From positions 1 through 64,000 of the forward strand of contig NZ_CAMVPU010000013.1 in NCBI RefSeq assembly GCF_947169445.1: a stretch of 64,000 nt of DNA. The letters run 5' to 3'. This DNA comes from an uncultured Butyrivibrio sp. GTDB taxonomy: Bacteria > Bacillota > Clostridia > Lachnospirales > Lachnospiraceae. Below, one piece after another: positions 35,202 through 44,779 of this stretch (its first letter is position 1; each line of letters opens with the position of its first letter). The notes beneath the pieces were generated by a model. That model worked only from the letters and a program-made list of their open reading frames with translations. It was not told the DNA's origin and made no database searches. Both the position numbers and the translations under genes were made by a program.

Positions 35202-36392
35202 TCATCCCGCCTGGCTTTTCAAAATATCCTCTCGCAACATATCTGTAAATTTCATAGCACCTAAAAAATTGAAATGCGCTTCATCCTGATAGAGTTCTCT
35301 TCTTTTGCCAATCTCATGTCTGCAATAATCAAAGAATTCAAATCTATATTTTGCCTTATATTCGCTTATCAGTTCATAGAAAAAAGGCTTCCATTCTCTG
35401 ATAAGTATTTCCTCCTTATCCCATACTCCGGAAAATCTTGGAAGCAGCGTAAGATAAATATTTATATCTGAATTGATTGAATGAAGAAGTTCGAGCAATA
35501 GTTCAAAATAAATCTTGTTTTCGTTGATAGTCTCCTCAAACCTTTGCTGTGTGTATCTGCCAATGTGAAACTGCTGAATATTCTCATCGGATACGATATC
35601 TATCCTTTGTTTAATATCTTGTACCCCCAAATATTCACTTCCGTATATTTTGGATAAATCATTAGTTTCAAAAAGCATATTCCAAACATCTAATAGTTCA
35701 TCATCATAGCCAGGCTTCAAATATTTTTGGATTCTATCCACCATTTCATTAAATGCCTCGCCTTGACAATCAATATTTCTTTCATAATTGTGAGATTCCT
35801 TATTATAACCGCCGCATCCAAGATAATTTATTATTTTCTTAGTAACTGAAGCATCATAGTTAAAATAGCTATAATCATACATATCAATTATGGCAGTTCT
35901 AATGTTCTTAACTTTATCAAAATATGTATTAAAGCAATAATCCATGGTTTTATAATTGTAGTAAATATCCTGCCCGGAAACGGCAAGATTCGCAAATCCC
36001 CCAATTCCAAGCCTTTCCGGCAGTATTCCCATCTCAGCATGCGATATGCCCAGGATAACTCCATCATACTCAGCATAATGATGGTTATTCATAACCACAT
36101 CCGCATTCATAAACGGTCTGCAGGCTCTTTTTAGCTTGCAGTAATCAATTACAATAAAGCTATCCCCATCTCTATATGCATTAATCAATTGGATTATCCT
36201 ATCCGCATAATCCCCTTCTTCAAATGCAACAATAATAATATCCCAGCCATCAAAAAGCGAGTTTTCAGCATTTCTAATCAAATCATTATCGTAAATATAT
36301 TTTGCTCCCACTAGTTGCGGATATTTCATTGCATTTATAGCAGTGGAAATACCAGCCCTATCGCCTATTATTGCCATTTTGATTTCTTCCAT
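35202..36392 (-). CDS. SGNH-like protein with N-terminal Rossmann-like module
   Basis: A 396-residue protein. The first ~105 residues open MAIIGDRAGISTAINAM, a nucleotide-fold module like those on other proteins here. The remainder resembles SGNH/DltD-type hydrolases or acyltransferases: a candidate serine in VILGISHAEMGI and a terminal DEAHFNFLGAMKF that supplies the Asp-x-x-His dyad. It could acylate or deacylate the glycan. Without a search the SGNH assignment is tentative. It lies eight bases upstream of 33134-35194 and probably belongs to the same operon. Confidence 0.6.
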   Translation of the reverse strand: MEEIKMAIIGDRAGISTAINAMKYPQLVGAKYIYDNDLIRNAENSLFDGWDIIIVAFEEGDYADRIIQLINAYRDGDSFIVIDYCKLKRACRPFMNADVVMNNHHYAEYDGVILGISHAEMGILPERLGIGGFANLAVSGQDIYYNYKTMDYCFNTYFDKVKNIRTAIIDMYDYSYFNYDASVTKKIINYLGCGGYNKESHNYERNIDCQGEAFNEMVDRIQKYLKPGYDDELLDVWNMLFETNDLSKIYGSEYLGVQDIKQRIDIVSDENIQQFHIGRYTQQRFEETINENKIYFELLLELLHSINSDINIYLTLLPRFSGVWDKEEILIREWKPFFYELISEYKAKYRFEFFDYCRHEIGKRRELYQDEAHFNFLGAMKFTDMLREDILKSQAG

Positions 36393-36436
36393 ATTTCGAC
36401 CTTAGTCCTCTGGTTTGTGCACAATATTTGAAACAA

Positions 36437-39349
36437 TTATTTCTTTCTACACAAAAACTGATATTGGAAAACTCTTAGTTCCTCCGAATCAAATACTTCG
36501 AACGCCTTTTTCAATTGTTCAATAAATTCAACCCTTTCAGGACATTTATTATAGTTTCTCTCTATACGCTCAACATTAAATCCACTGCTTTCAAGCATTT
36601 TAATAGCTGTATCTCGGGTAAAGAATCTAAGATGTGTCCTATCAAGGATTCCTTCATCTTCATAATCAAAACGACCATGTAAAAGAAGCAGCTGCATTAC
36701 TGCATGATTTCTAATATTTGGAAGACTTACTATGATATGCCCACTATCCTTAAGATATGGCAAAAAGCGCTTAATAGTGTCTTCAGGATTTCTAAGATGT
36801 TCAAGAACATCAGCATAGATAATATAATCAAACTTTCCTTTCTCGTAAGGAATATCCATGTTTTCAATATCACCCTGAATTACATTTCCCATGGTCTTCG
36901 CTATTTCAACTACAGCGTTATCATATTCGACTCCATATGTCTTGGCTTTAGTCCATATCCTTTTAATTCTGTTAAGCGTTCCTCCCATTGCACAGCCAAG
37001 TTCAAGTATTTTGAGCTCTGCATCTTCATTCTCAGATATCAGATTAATGATATCTTTTCTTGGATTATTAGAATAATCCGCATTAAATCCCCACTTATCC
37101 CTAAATATTTTTTTTTCTATATCAATATCACTCTGAGTAATGGAGTAAAGCACATCCCTGTCACAGGTTTTAAATATATAGCTATTAAATGCCAGCATCA
37201 CTGCCATCCCAGCCTTATTTACACGCATACAATAGTCCTTGGCACTATAAATACCTTTTGTATATTTCTCATCAAATAACCCAACTACATCGAGAGTATT
37301 TCTATTGATCAACATTCCAAAATCCGATACAAATGCAGAACGCTCCAAAGGAGAGAACAATGGACTGTTAACAGTAGATGCTATCCTTATTGATTCTACT
37401 AAGTCATCTGTACCTGTAGTCATCTTTTGATCAGAAATATAGTCATTAGTAAGCGTACCTACTATGCCTATTTTCTCATCCGAGCACATACCAAGTTTCA
37501 GATAAAAAAGCGTGTTGTCTATAAGAAACGCATCAGCATCCAAAATCATTACATCATTGTTCTGACTGCAAAGCTTTATTCCTTCATTCAAAGCTTCAAC
37601 GTAGCCAATTCTTTCTTCGCTAAAGCCACAAGTAATTCCCCCATATTCAGATAGCCATTCCCTTGTCCCATCATCAGATGCATTATCAATAACGATTATT
37701 TCTAATACTTCCGCTGGAACAGTAGTCATAATACTATCAAGGCACTTTCTAAGCTTTTCAGACTCATTACAGGACACAATCACAAATGAAACAGGTCTTA
37801 TAGAGGCTCCCTGATCTACTACATTAGTAATGTATTCGATAATTACAGCCCTATCTTCTTCCTTGTCACAATAATATAGTGATTGATAAAAGCACAGTAA
37901 TGCCTGATTGAGATTAACTGTAGCATAGTATTCTCCCAGCATCAGGTAAAGTTCATAGTTATGATTATCAGAAAGCAATCCCATCGTGATAATATCGAGG
38001 GCTCTATCATATTCGCCACGAGCCATAAACGCAGTTGCGGCAAGCACGCAGTATTCTGGGTCTTCCTTTAGAAAATCAATCTCTCCGCGAAGATTTCTAC
38101 TGATCTCAGAGTAAGCTTCCTCCATATTTCCAGTTTCAATTAGTTGTCTGATTCTTTCCTTTACACCACTCATACATGCTACCTCGTCGCAGTTAAAAGC
38201 CTTTTCAATCATGAACTTTACCAGTTTCTCGTTGTTAAACCTCTTCGTTACAGCTTTATTTCCATTTATTGAAATTTTCTGTCTCGCATCTTCGTGAAAC
38301 AAGTAGTATCTTACCTTATCCTCCATTTCATCAAGGTCCTTGTAAACCACTATCTCTTTATCTATCTCAAATTCCTCTTCAATAGCAGGCTGATAATTGG
38401 ATAAGACAAAGCCTCCCGCGCCCATAATGTCGAAAACTCTAAGGGGAATTCCCTCCGTAATACTGTGAAGCGTAATATTTATGTTAATCTTGCTAAGATT
38501 GTAGAGTTTAGGTAATTCCTCCATATAATCAATTGGTGGAAGCGATGTTATTCCTGGTATGCTTATACTCTTTTCGCCTGTATAGAACTTGATTCCATAT
38601 GGCGCAAGCCTAGAAAGCATATTGGTACGCTCTTTTTCAGCAAGCTTGTAGGCAAGGAGCCTTGCTCCAAAATACTCATCCAGATCCATCCGGAAGTCTT
38701 TTGTCAATTCTTTTCTTCCTATGTCCAGCAGATTATCTATCGCCGAGTCGCTAAGCTTATTATGAATTCTGTCTACGCCATCCCACTTGCCGTAGGCATC
38801 CCTCATAATCATTTCATATTCGTTCTTCGTACTGCCTGTAGCTACCTTTTCACACAGTTCATAAATTCCATCCGTAAACAGATTTCCCACAAAAGATATA
38901 TCACAAGAATACTTTTCCTTATCGTCTCTTGTTATGACTGTACGCGAATTTCTGAATATATTAGTTCCAAGAGGCTGATAGAACACATGCTTTCCGCCAC
39001 ATCTACGGATTATTTCGACCTGTCTTTTGTCAAAAGAAAATATATAATTGCAATCATTAGAAACTGCCGCCTCATATAAAGCCTTCTGGGGACAATCATA
39101 GATCCATGAAACATATGGTATACCACACATTTGACAGCCGTCCGATAGAGCAGCACTAAAATCATATGTGAGAACTGCCTCAATACTGCTTTCGCGGATG
39201 CAATCAGCGTATGACCGAGCATCGCTCTGAGCTATACTGTAAATAGAAATGGGCAGATCAATAAGCTGAGCATCATACCCAGCCTGCAAAAGCGTCCATA
39301 TGAGATCTTCTTTTTTCAGTTCATTAAAGTATGCAACCGCTACCCTCAT
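36437..39349 (-). CDS. CgeB-type GT / TPR / GT2 / methyltransferase four-part fusion
   Basis: A 970-residue protein. Residues 1-370 are a CgeB-type GT-B transferase (VSWIYDCPQKAL, SFVGNLF, LSKININITLHSITEGIPLR); 385-510 are TPR-like helices (NYELYLMLGEYYATVN); 520-760 are an intact GT2 (VIDNASDDGT, LDADAFLID); 785-970 are a methyltransferase (LELGCAMGGTLNRIK, YADVLEHLRNPEDT, SLPNIRN). It therefore appears to combine two sugar transfers and one methylation. Residues 395-970 parallel the 556-residue protein at 21114, whose GT2 is decayed. ATG with GAGG upstream; the next gene to the right ends 160 bases away behind a stem-loop. Confidence 0.83.
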   Translation of the reverse strand: MRVAVAYFNELKKEDLIWTLLQAGYDAQLIDLPISIYSIAQSDARSYADCIRESSIEAVLTYDFSAALSDGCQMCGIPYVSWIYDCPQKALYEAAVSNDCNYIFSFDKRQVEIIRRCGGKHVFYQPLGTNIFRNSRTVITRDDKEKYSCDISFVGNLFTDGIYELCEKVATGSTKNEYEMIMRDAYGKWDGVDRIHNKLSDSAIDNLLDIGRKELTKDFRMDLDEYFGARLLAYKLAEKERTNMLSRLAPYGIKFYTGEKSISIPGITSLPPIDYMEELPKLYNLSKININITLHSITEGIPLRVFDIMGAGGFVLSNYQPAIEEEFEIDKEIVVYKDLDEMEDKVRYYLFHEDARQKISINGNKAVTKRFNNEKLVKFMIEKAFNCDEVACMSGVKERIRQLIETGNMEEAYSEISRNLRGEIDFLKEDPEYCVLAATAFMARGEYDRALDIITMGLLSDNHNYELYLMLGEYYATVNLNQALLCFYQSLYYCDKEEDRAVIIEYITNVVDQGASIRPVSFVIVSCNESEKLRKCLDSIMTTVPAEVLEIIVIDNASDDGTREWLSEYGGITCGFSEERIGYVEALNEGIKLCSQNNDVMILDADAFLIDNTLFYLKLGMCSDEKIGIVGTLTNDYISDQKMTTGTDDLVESIRIASTVNSPLFSPLERSAFVSDFGMLINRNTLDVVGLFDEKYTKGIYSAKDYCMRVNKAGMAVMLAFNSYIFKTCDRDVLYSITQSDIDIEKKIFRDKWGFNADYSNNPRKDIINLISENEDAELKILELGCAMGGTLNRIKRIWTKAKTYGVEYDNAVVEIAKTMGNVIQGDIENMDIPYEKGKFDYIIYADVLEHLRNPEDTIKRFLPYLKDSGHIIVSLPNIRNHAVMQLLLLHGRFDYEDEGILDRTHLRFFTRDTAIKMLESSGFNVERIERNYNKCPERVEFIEQLKKAFEVFDSEELRVFQYQFLCRKK

Positions 39350-39475
39350 CGCACAAAACCTCTATCGAATATTTCGGCTCTTTTCGCATTTTTCATAACG
39401 TTATTATACTAAATTTCGTCATGATTCATATATTGATTTTCCAAGAATCACAATTAAAACAAGCATATATGACGT

Positions 39476-39499
39476 GAGCTCTGGCTAATACCAGAGCTC
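39476..39499. terminator. Stem-loop between transferase genes
   Basis: GAGCTCTGG (39476-39484) and CCAGAGCTC (39491-39499) form a perfect 9-bp stem with a six-base loop ten bases after the stop codon of 39509-40519. A T-rich run follows only on the plus strand, so it may be a terminator for that strand or a processing/stability hairpin. Confidence 0.5.
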
Positions 39500-39508
39500 A
39501 TTTTCATT

Positions 39509-40519
39509 TTATATAGTATATCTTCTATCACATTCTTTCATAATCAATATATCAAGATTGTTAATTCGATTTATAACCTCACTATTATTCTGATAGTCTA
39601 CCGTTATTATTTTTTTCTTAAGTAACGCCAAATCTGATAATAGCCTTTTTTCTCTATTTCCCACATTATTGAAATACTTCTTTATATTCTCTTTCATTCC
39701 TCCATACCTTACTATTTGATCGTATAAACAACGATTAACTCCATAGGAATAAAGATTGATCATCACATATTCCATTATCTCTTTACACTCTTCATAGGTA
39801 TCAAGGTCATGGCAAACATCATATAGTGCCTTTATCGCACCATATATGGAATCATAATAGTTCTGCAAATCCATAGTCTTAGTTGCGGACTGGGAAACAT
39901 CACAATAATAGTACATTACTTCTTTTACATTACTGATATTCTTCGCTTTAAGAAACATGTATATAAGAATTTCAGTATCTTCAAGGCATCTCACATGCTC
40001 TCGCATTCTGATAGGGGGATTATTCCATAACTCATTTCTGAATATCTTAGTAACAAGATAACCTCCAGAAGCTATTAGTTTCACCCTCTTATCAGTGTCT
40101 AGCATTCCTGTTAGATTATCACTTGTGTATACTATAGCCTTGTCCATAGCTTCACTGAAAAAACCCGTATCTACAATATCCGCATTGGTCTCTTTTGCCT
40201 TATTATATAAAAGCTCATACATTCTAGAAGATACGTAGTCATCACTGTCCACAAGGCCGATGTACTCGCCGGAAGCCATATCAAAGCCCTGATTTCTAGC
40301 GCCACCACTACCGCGATTAACTCCGCCATCAATGACTACCATTTTTTCAGGGAACCTACTCTCATAATCAAGCATTATCTGCCAGGTATCATCCGTAGAG
40401 GCATCATTTATCACAATAATCTCTATGTCCTGTAACGTCTGATTTACAAGACTATCAAGACATCTTGGCAATGTATTATGCGAATTATAGGCCGGAACTA
40501 CTATACTGACTTTTTTCAT
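39509..40519 (-). CDS. GT2 glycosyltransferase
   Basis: A 336-residue GT-A enzyme with VVPAYNSHNTLPRCLDSLVN, VINDASTDDTWQIM, a DSDDYVSSRMYELLY metal region and RCLEDTEILIYMF near residue 175. The C-terminal 100 residues are helical and hydrophilic, typical of capsule/EPS transferases. The ATG has a weak, distant GGAG. It begins about 70 bases downstream of the WavE-type gene and could be co-transcribed with it. Confidence 0.86.
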   Translation of the reverse strand: MKKVSIVVPAYNSHNTLPRCLDSLVNQTLQDIEIIVINDASTDDTWQIMLDYESRFPEKMVVIDGGVNRGSGGARNQGFDMASGEYIGLVDSDDYVSSRMYELLYNKAKETNADIVDTGFFSEAMDKAIVYTSDNLTGMLDTDKRVKLIASGGYLVTKIFRNELWNNPPIRMREHVRCLEDTEILIYMFLKAKNISNVKEVMYYYCDVSQSATKTMDLQNYYDSIYGAIKALYDVCHDLDTYEECKEIMEYVMINLYSYGVNRCLYDQIVRYGGMKENIKKYFNNVGNREKRLLSDLALLKKKIITVDYQNNSEVINRINNLDILIMKECDRRYTI

Positions 40520-40592
40520 ATAGTTCTTGCAATCTCCATCATCTTAATTTAATGCGATCAATATATTTGTTCACCATGCTACCTCTTTTTTG

Positions 40593-42002
40593 TTATATGT
40601 CATTAGAATAATAAATATCCATCCATACACTTGTAGTAAGGCTTCCCATCGAAGTAAGACTGCTGTCTATTAAATACCTATGTTCATATTTAAACCAATA
40701 CAGGAACAGGTGATCAGAATCCACAATAACCACGCAATTTTTCAAGAATTCCCAATACATTTTTAATACATCATCTGAATCCATTAACTCCCGTCCCAAA
40801 ATCACCCTCTGGTAGAATGAGAGAACAATGTAAGTTTCCGGATCAAGATATTCCATAAACTTTTTACAAAGAAATCGTCTTTTTTCTTCGCCAAGTTTTT
40901 TCATAGCCACATAATTATCATAGTGCGAATGATCGCGTAGTGGCCTTGCACGTTTTTCCAGGTAATCAGGATTATTCATGCGTTCAGGGATGAGTTTTGT
41001 ACTTTCTCCTGTAGAGTTATAGAATTCCTTCATATCATCAACATTTCCAAAAGTCAGAAAATCACACATTTCAAAAGGGCATAGACATGATGACTGATAC
41101 CCACCCAAAAATACTATTCTTTCCTTTAATATTTCCGATTTGACATCAAAGGTCTTCAACATATTTCTCATATAAGACAAAAAGTCTGGGAGAAAAATTC
41201 TTTGGTCAGTTCTCGTCTTCATAACATATTTGATTTCTTTATACTTGTTGGCACAAAGAATCCCTTGGTGCGAACTTATAAGCTGAAGCCTTATATTGGA
41301 AATTCCATGCTCAGCTGGCATTTCGTTTTCAATTAACACTATACCTATAGAATTAGCCTGCCATCTGAAAAAGTCCTGAATTTCTCCCTTCCATGTCGAC
41401 AAAATAATAATTGCATTAGGATAAAGCCATCTGTACCTGTACATTGTCTCAATGGTAAAATCATTTTCATAAATAACTGGTCCTTGGACAACAATTGCAG
41501 TGTCTCTAATATCTATCCTTTGCAGAAATTTCCATACTGTGTTTTGGAACATATGATTATATGTGTAATAATCGTTGTAAAGTTCATTAAGATTTTTTAA
41601 TTGTTCATATAAACAGGAAATATTCTCATTTCTATATGACAAATCCGGTCTAAAAGCTATCGTAAAGCGAAGTATCAAGGCCAGTCGGCCTAGCGAATTA
41701 CATAATCGGGATTTAAACTCACTATCGAAGCCACATATATTAGCACTATTAAAACAATTCATAATACCAAACACGCAATCAACTATATCCTTTAATGCTA
41801 TTTCTGTTTTTTCGACCAATATTTTGTCATCATCGTTATCCAAACTGATGCTCTGAAGATAATCTGAAACTTGATGCGCCAAAATGCTTAACTTCTGCAT
41901 TATCAATGCGCTATCACGATTACAATCAATAGAATTGTTAAATAATCTCATAATATCATTTTCTATTTCATTAAATAAGGTTATTATCTCCCGTTTTTTC
42001 AT
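40593..42002 (-). CDS. WavE-type (PF07507-like) glycan biosynthesis protein
   Basis: About 469 residues. A helical N-terminal region (1-160) precedes the WavE-like domain: AIVVQGPVIYENDFTIETMY near 171, YRWLYPNAIIILSTWKGE, KYVMKTRTDQRIFLPDFL and FEMCDFLTFG. WavE was described in Vibrio cholerae LPS core synthesis and is thought to be a glycosyltransferase. A close paralog is encoded at 56841-58301. ATG at 42002 has AGGA about 12 bases upstream; an in-frame GTG at 42044 lacks a site. It follows the methyltransferase gene. Confidence 0.78.
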   Translation of the reverse strand: MKKREIITLFNEIENDIMRLFNNSIDCNRDSALIMQKLSILAHQVSDYLQSISLDNDDDKILVEKTEIALKDIVDCVFGIMNCFNSANICGFDSEFKSRLCNSLGRLALILRFTIAFRPDLSYRNENISCLYEQLKNLNELYNDYYTYNHMFQNTVWKFLQRIDIRDTAIVVQGPVIYENDFTIETMYRYRWLYPNAIIILSTWKGEIQDFFRWQANSIGIVLIENEMPAEHGISNIRLQLISSHQGILCANKYKEIKYVMKTRTDQRIFLPDFLSYMRNMLKTFDVKSEILKERIVFLGGYQSSCLCPFEMCDFLTFGNVDDMKEFYNSTGESTKLIPERMNNPDYLEKRARPLRDHSHYDNYVAMKKLGEEKRRFLCKKFMEYLDPETYIVLSFYQRVILGRELMDSDDVLKMYWEFLKNCVVIVDSDHLFLYWFKYEHRYLIDSSLTSMGSLTTSVWMDIYYSNDI

Positions 42003-42050
42003 AAAGTATATTATTCCTTTATCTTCTGAATAATTTAGAGTCACTTATAA

Positions 42051-42947
42051 TCAAACAATAACATGTCTTTTCATCATCCAGACATCAACATGGTCTCCGT
42101 AGCCATTTCGATCTTCCTTTTCACAAATATCATCCACTTTAGGGATTATTTCATCCGGAAAATACTTTTTTCTCACCTCTGGCGTATGTTCATAAAACCA
42201 ATAACCATGCTGATACAGAAAGCTTCTTACCACCGCACCGCTAACCGTTCTGTATCTAATATTCAAAAACTGAAAGCCACAATTGTCAGCAAGATATTTA
42301 ATAGCCTTGACAGAAGGAATAAGAATATGCCTGGGAGCATCTAGCTGGTACCAAAATGTTCCAAACATATCAAAAACAAAGTTAGGAAAAATGGGTATTC
42401 TGATCCATAATTCTCCTTCAGTTTCAAGAAGACGTCTAGCATTATTCAACACTTCAATAGGATTGATCACATGCTCAAGAGAATCTCCCATTCTAATCAA
42501 ACTAAAAGAGTTATCTCCTTCCATTTCTGTAATATCACATTTTTTGATATGCACCCTGTCGCCATAAGCAATATCGTCATCAATAAACGGATCACAACCA
42601 TACAGATTACCGCAGCCCTGCTTAGCCATTTCAAAGAGCCAGCTCCCACTACCACAACCAACGTCCAAGATTTTGCGTCTTTCATCTATCTCAGTATCAA
42701 AAGCTTCCTGATTGTCAGTATGAAACAGGTAACTATAATACTTTTCTCCGTAATAAGCACCCAAATTGTCCGGTATTTCTGCTATCTGGATACTCCCACA
42801 GTCAGCGCATACAAAGTACTCAAACTCATCCCCAGTTCCAATCATCATCTCTTTGACCAGATATGATTGGAACAGTCCACTCGCACCGCATAATCTACAT
42901 TTATGTGCTTTCATTCCAAGATTTCGATTTGCTATATCTTTATCCAT
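42051..42947 (-). CDS. Class I SAM methyltransferase with N-terminal zinc-ribbon-like motif
   Basis: About 298 residues. The N-terminus has HKCRLCGASGLF and YFVCADCGS (two CxxC pairs, a likely zinc ribbon), then the methyltransferase with ILDVGCGSGSWLFEMAK, YGCDPFIDDD, MGDSLEHVINPIEVL and a C-terminal extension rich in aromatic residues. This architecture is found in C- or O-methyltransferases of deoxysugar and glycan pathways. The ATG at 42947 has AGAGG five bases upstream. It is divergent from the Maf gene across 160 bases. Confidence 0.85.
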   Translation of the reverse strand: MDKDIANRNLGMKAHKCRLCGASGLFQSYLVKEMMIGTGDEFEYFVCADCGSIQIAEIPDNLGAYYGEKYYSYLFHTDNQEAFDTEIDERRKILDVGCGSGSWLFEMAKQGCGNLYGCDPFIDDDIAYGDRVHIKKCDITEMEGDNSFSLIRMGDSLEHVINPIEVLNNARRLLETEGELWIRIPIFPNFVFDMFGTFWYQLDAPRHILIPSVKAIKYLADNCGFQFLNIRYRTVSGAVVRSFLYQHGYWFYEHTPEVRKKYFPDEIIPKVDDICEKEDRNGYGDHVDVWMMKRHVIV

Positions 42948-43107
42948 ATACACCTCTAATTGCACAATATCCTATTATTATTATAAAGTACTATAATTGT
43001 ATCCTCAATTATTTTCACTTGTATATCGATTTATTTTATTGGATATATCGTTAATATGTGGGATAATTAATTACATGGAATTGTAAACCAGCTACAGGAG
43101 ATACAAA

Positions 43108-44763
43108 ATGTCATTAGTAAATCTTCATTCACAACTTTTAAATCTCACACACCTGTGTAACAGATGTGCACTTCATATCAGAACTGATATGCTTGTTGCG
43201 GGATATGAAGAAATAAAGACAATTACCTCAACTATCTCCACGCTTTTTGATACGTTGTCTTCTTCAGAATATCACAGCGCTGGCATTTTCAAGTCTCAGC
43301 TAATTGAAACATTAAAACAAATCATCGATGCTCAGCAAGCTTCATGCAATACGCTGTTAGCCGATGTATTGGAAGATACGCTTATCCCGCTTATTACTGA
43401 CTTTAATCATAAGATATGCGAACAGCTAAGTATTGAAGACATTGACTTTACCAAGGCAAATATGGATGCCATTTCTTATGATGCATTGGAAATCATTTCC
43501 TCTTTTCTAAATTCAGATGACATAAGTCTTCTCAATGAAGTAACACCTGTACTTACCAAATCCTGCGATATAACTTTTTCCATTAGATCAAAGGGCTTTC
43601 CTAATCCCAAATATGCAGCAAGCTGTGTAAATCCTTACCGCGAAGGACTGTTATATATTTCCCGTTACTACAAAGATTGCTTTCTATCTGTAACTCTTAC
43701 CGGATGTGGCATGATTTACGAAGCTATGACACTTATTGATTCTGTATACGGTATAAATGTGCGTATTTTTGAGCAAAGCCCTCAAATGCTCAGGTACATT
43801 TTTAAATATATTGATCTTACTTCTTATATAAAAGCTGGAAGACTAAGTTTTATTTTTCCCGAGAATACTTTCATGCTTTCATCCGCCATGGAAAACTGTT
43901 CTCTTATGTGCAGAGAAGATTGTATTGACTATTTTGCCGAAGATATCAAAACTCCTCTTCGCAAATACCGCTCAGTTCTCCTTCCCACAAAGGAAAACTC
44001 ACAACTCCTGTACTACAACTTTGGAATCAATAATTCACGTTTTGATGCATATGTATCAGAGATTGGAAAAGAGCTACATGATAAAACTATCTTTATTGTG
44101 GCAGGAGGCCCCTCTCTCTCCCCAAGCCTTGATATACTTAAAAAACATGCCAAAGACAGTATTATCATTTGTGTAGGTACTTCCTATGGATTACTGCACA
44201 AAAACAATATTATTCCAAACCATATAATTATCAGTGACGGTCATATACTTATCAAGAAACAACTCATGAATGAGTTTGATTATGACAGAACATCACTTTT
44301 ATATCTGGCGACTGCAAATTCAGAGACTGTAGACTTATTCAAAGGGAAAAGATACATTATTTATCAGGAGGGATTCGGAGAATCAGAAAAATGCGCACTC
44401 ACAAATGGACTTCCTCTTTTCAAGACCGGAGGCTCTGTTTCTACTCTAGCTCTTGACGTAGTCCTTCATTTTGAGCCGCAAAAGATTGTCTTCCTAGGTC
44501 TTGATCTGGCCTTTACCAACAACCAGGTTCATGCCGGAGATGTCCCTGAAAAAAAAGTTTTTTCAAATGACAACAATATTGTTGTAGAAAGCATACTGGG
44601 AACAAAAATATGTACATCCCTTGGTTTTGATTCCTTTCGTACTTGGATTGAAAACTATCTAAAAGATTACCAGGGCAACACAAAACTTATAAACATTTCA
44701 AACGGTGCCATGATACAGGGCATGGAAAACATAAACGTATCTGATGCATTACAGAGGTTTTAG
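43108..44763 (+). CDS. Maf-type (MptE/DUF115) flagellin glycosyltransferase
   Basis: A 551-residue protein with the MAF_flag10/6-hydroxymethylpterin-like core: IFIVAGGPSLSPSL near 328-341, then ICVGTSYGLLHKNNIIPNHI and GGSVSTLALDVVLHFEPQK followed by VFLGLDLAFT. Motility accessory factors transfer pseudaminic or legionaminic acid to flagellin serines/threonines. The gene stands alone on the plus strand, with AGGAGA before the ATG, between minus-strand genes and converges on the sugar cassette (16 bases between stops). Its nearness to the nonulosonate cassette and flagellin makes flagellin O-glycosylation the most likely role. Confidence 0.87.
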   Translation: MSLVNLHSQLLNLTHLCNRCALHIRTDMLVAGYEEIKTITSTISTLFDTLSSSEYHSAGIFKSQLIETLKQIIDAQQASCNTLLADVLEDTLIPLITDFNHKICEQLSIEDIDFTKANMDAISYDALEIISSFLNSDDISLLNEVTPVLTKSCDITFSIRSKGFPNPKYAASCVNPYREGLLYISRYYKDCFLSVTLTGCGMIYEAMTLIDSVYGINVRIFEQSPQMLRYIFKYIDLTSYIKAGRLSFIFPENTFMLSSAMENCSLMCREDCIDYFAEDIKTPLRKYRSVLLPTKENSQLLYYNFGINNSRFDAYVSEIGKELHDKTIFIVAGGPSLSPSLDILKKHAKDSIIICVGTSYGLLHKNNIIPNHIIISDGHILIKKQLMNEFDYDRTSLLYLATANSETVDLFKGKRYIIYQEGFGESEKCALTNGLPLFKTGGSVSTLALDVVLHFEPQKIVFLGLDLAFTNNQVHAGDVPEKKVFSNDNNIVVESILGTKICTSLGFDSFRTWIENYLKDYQGNTKLINISNGAMIQGMENINVSDALQRF

Positions 44764-44779
44764 AACCACTATTACACTT

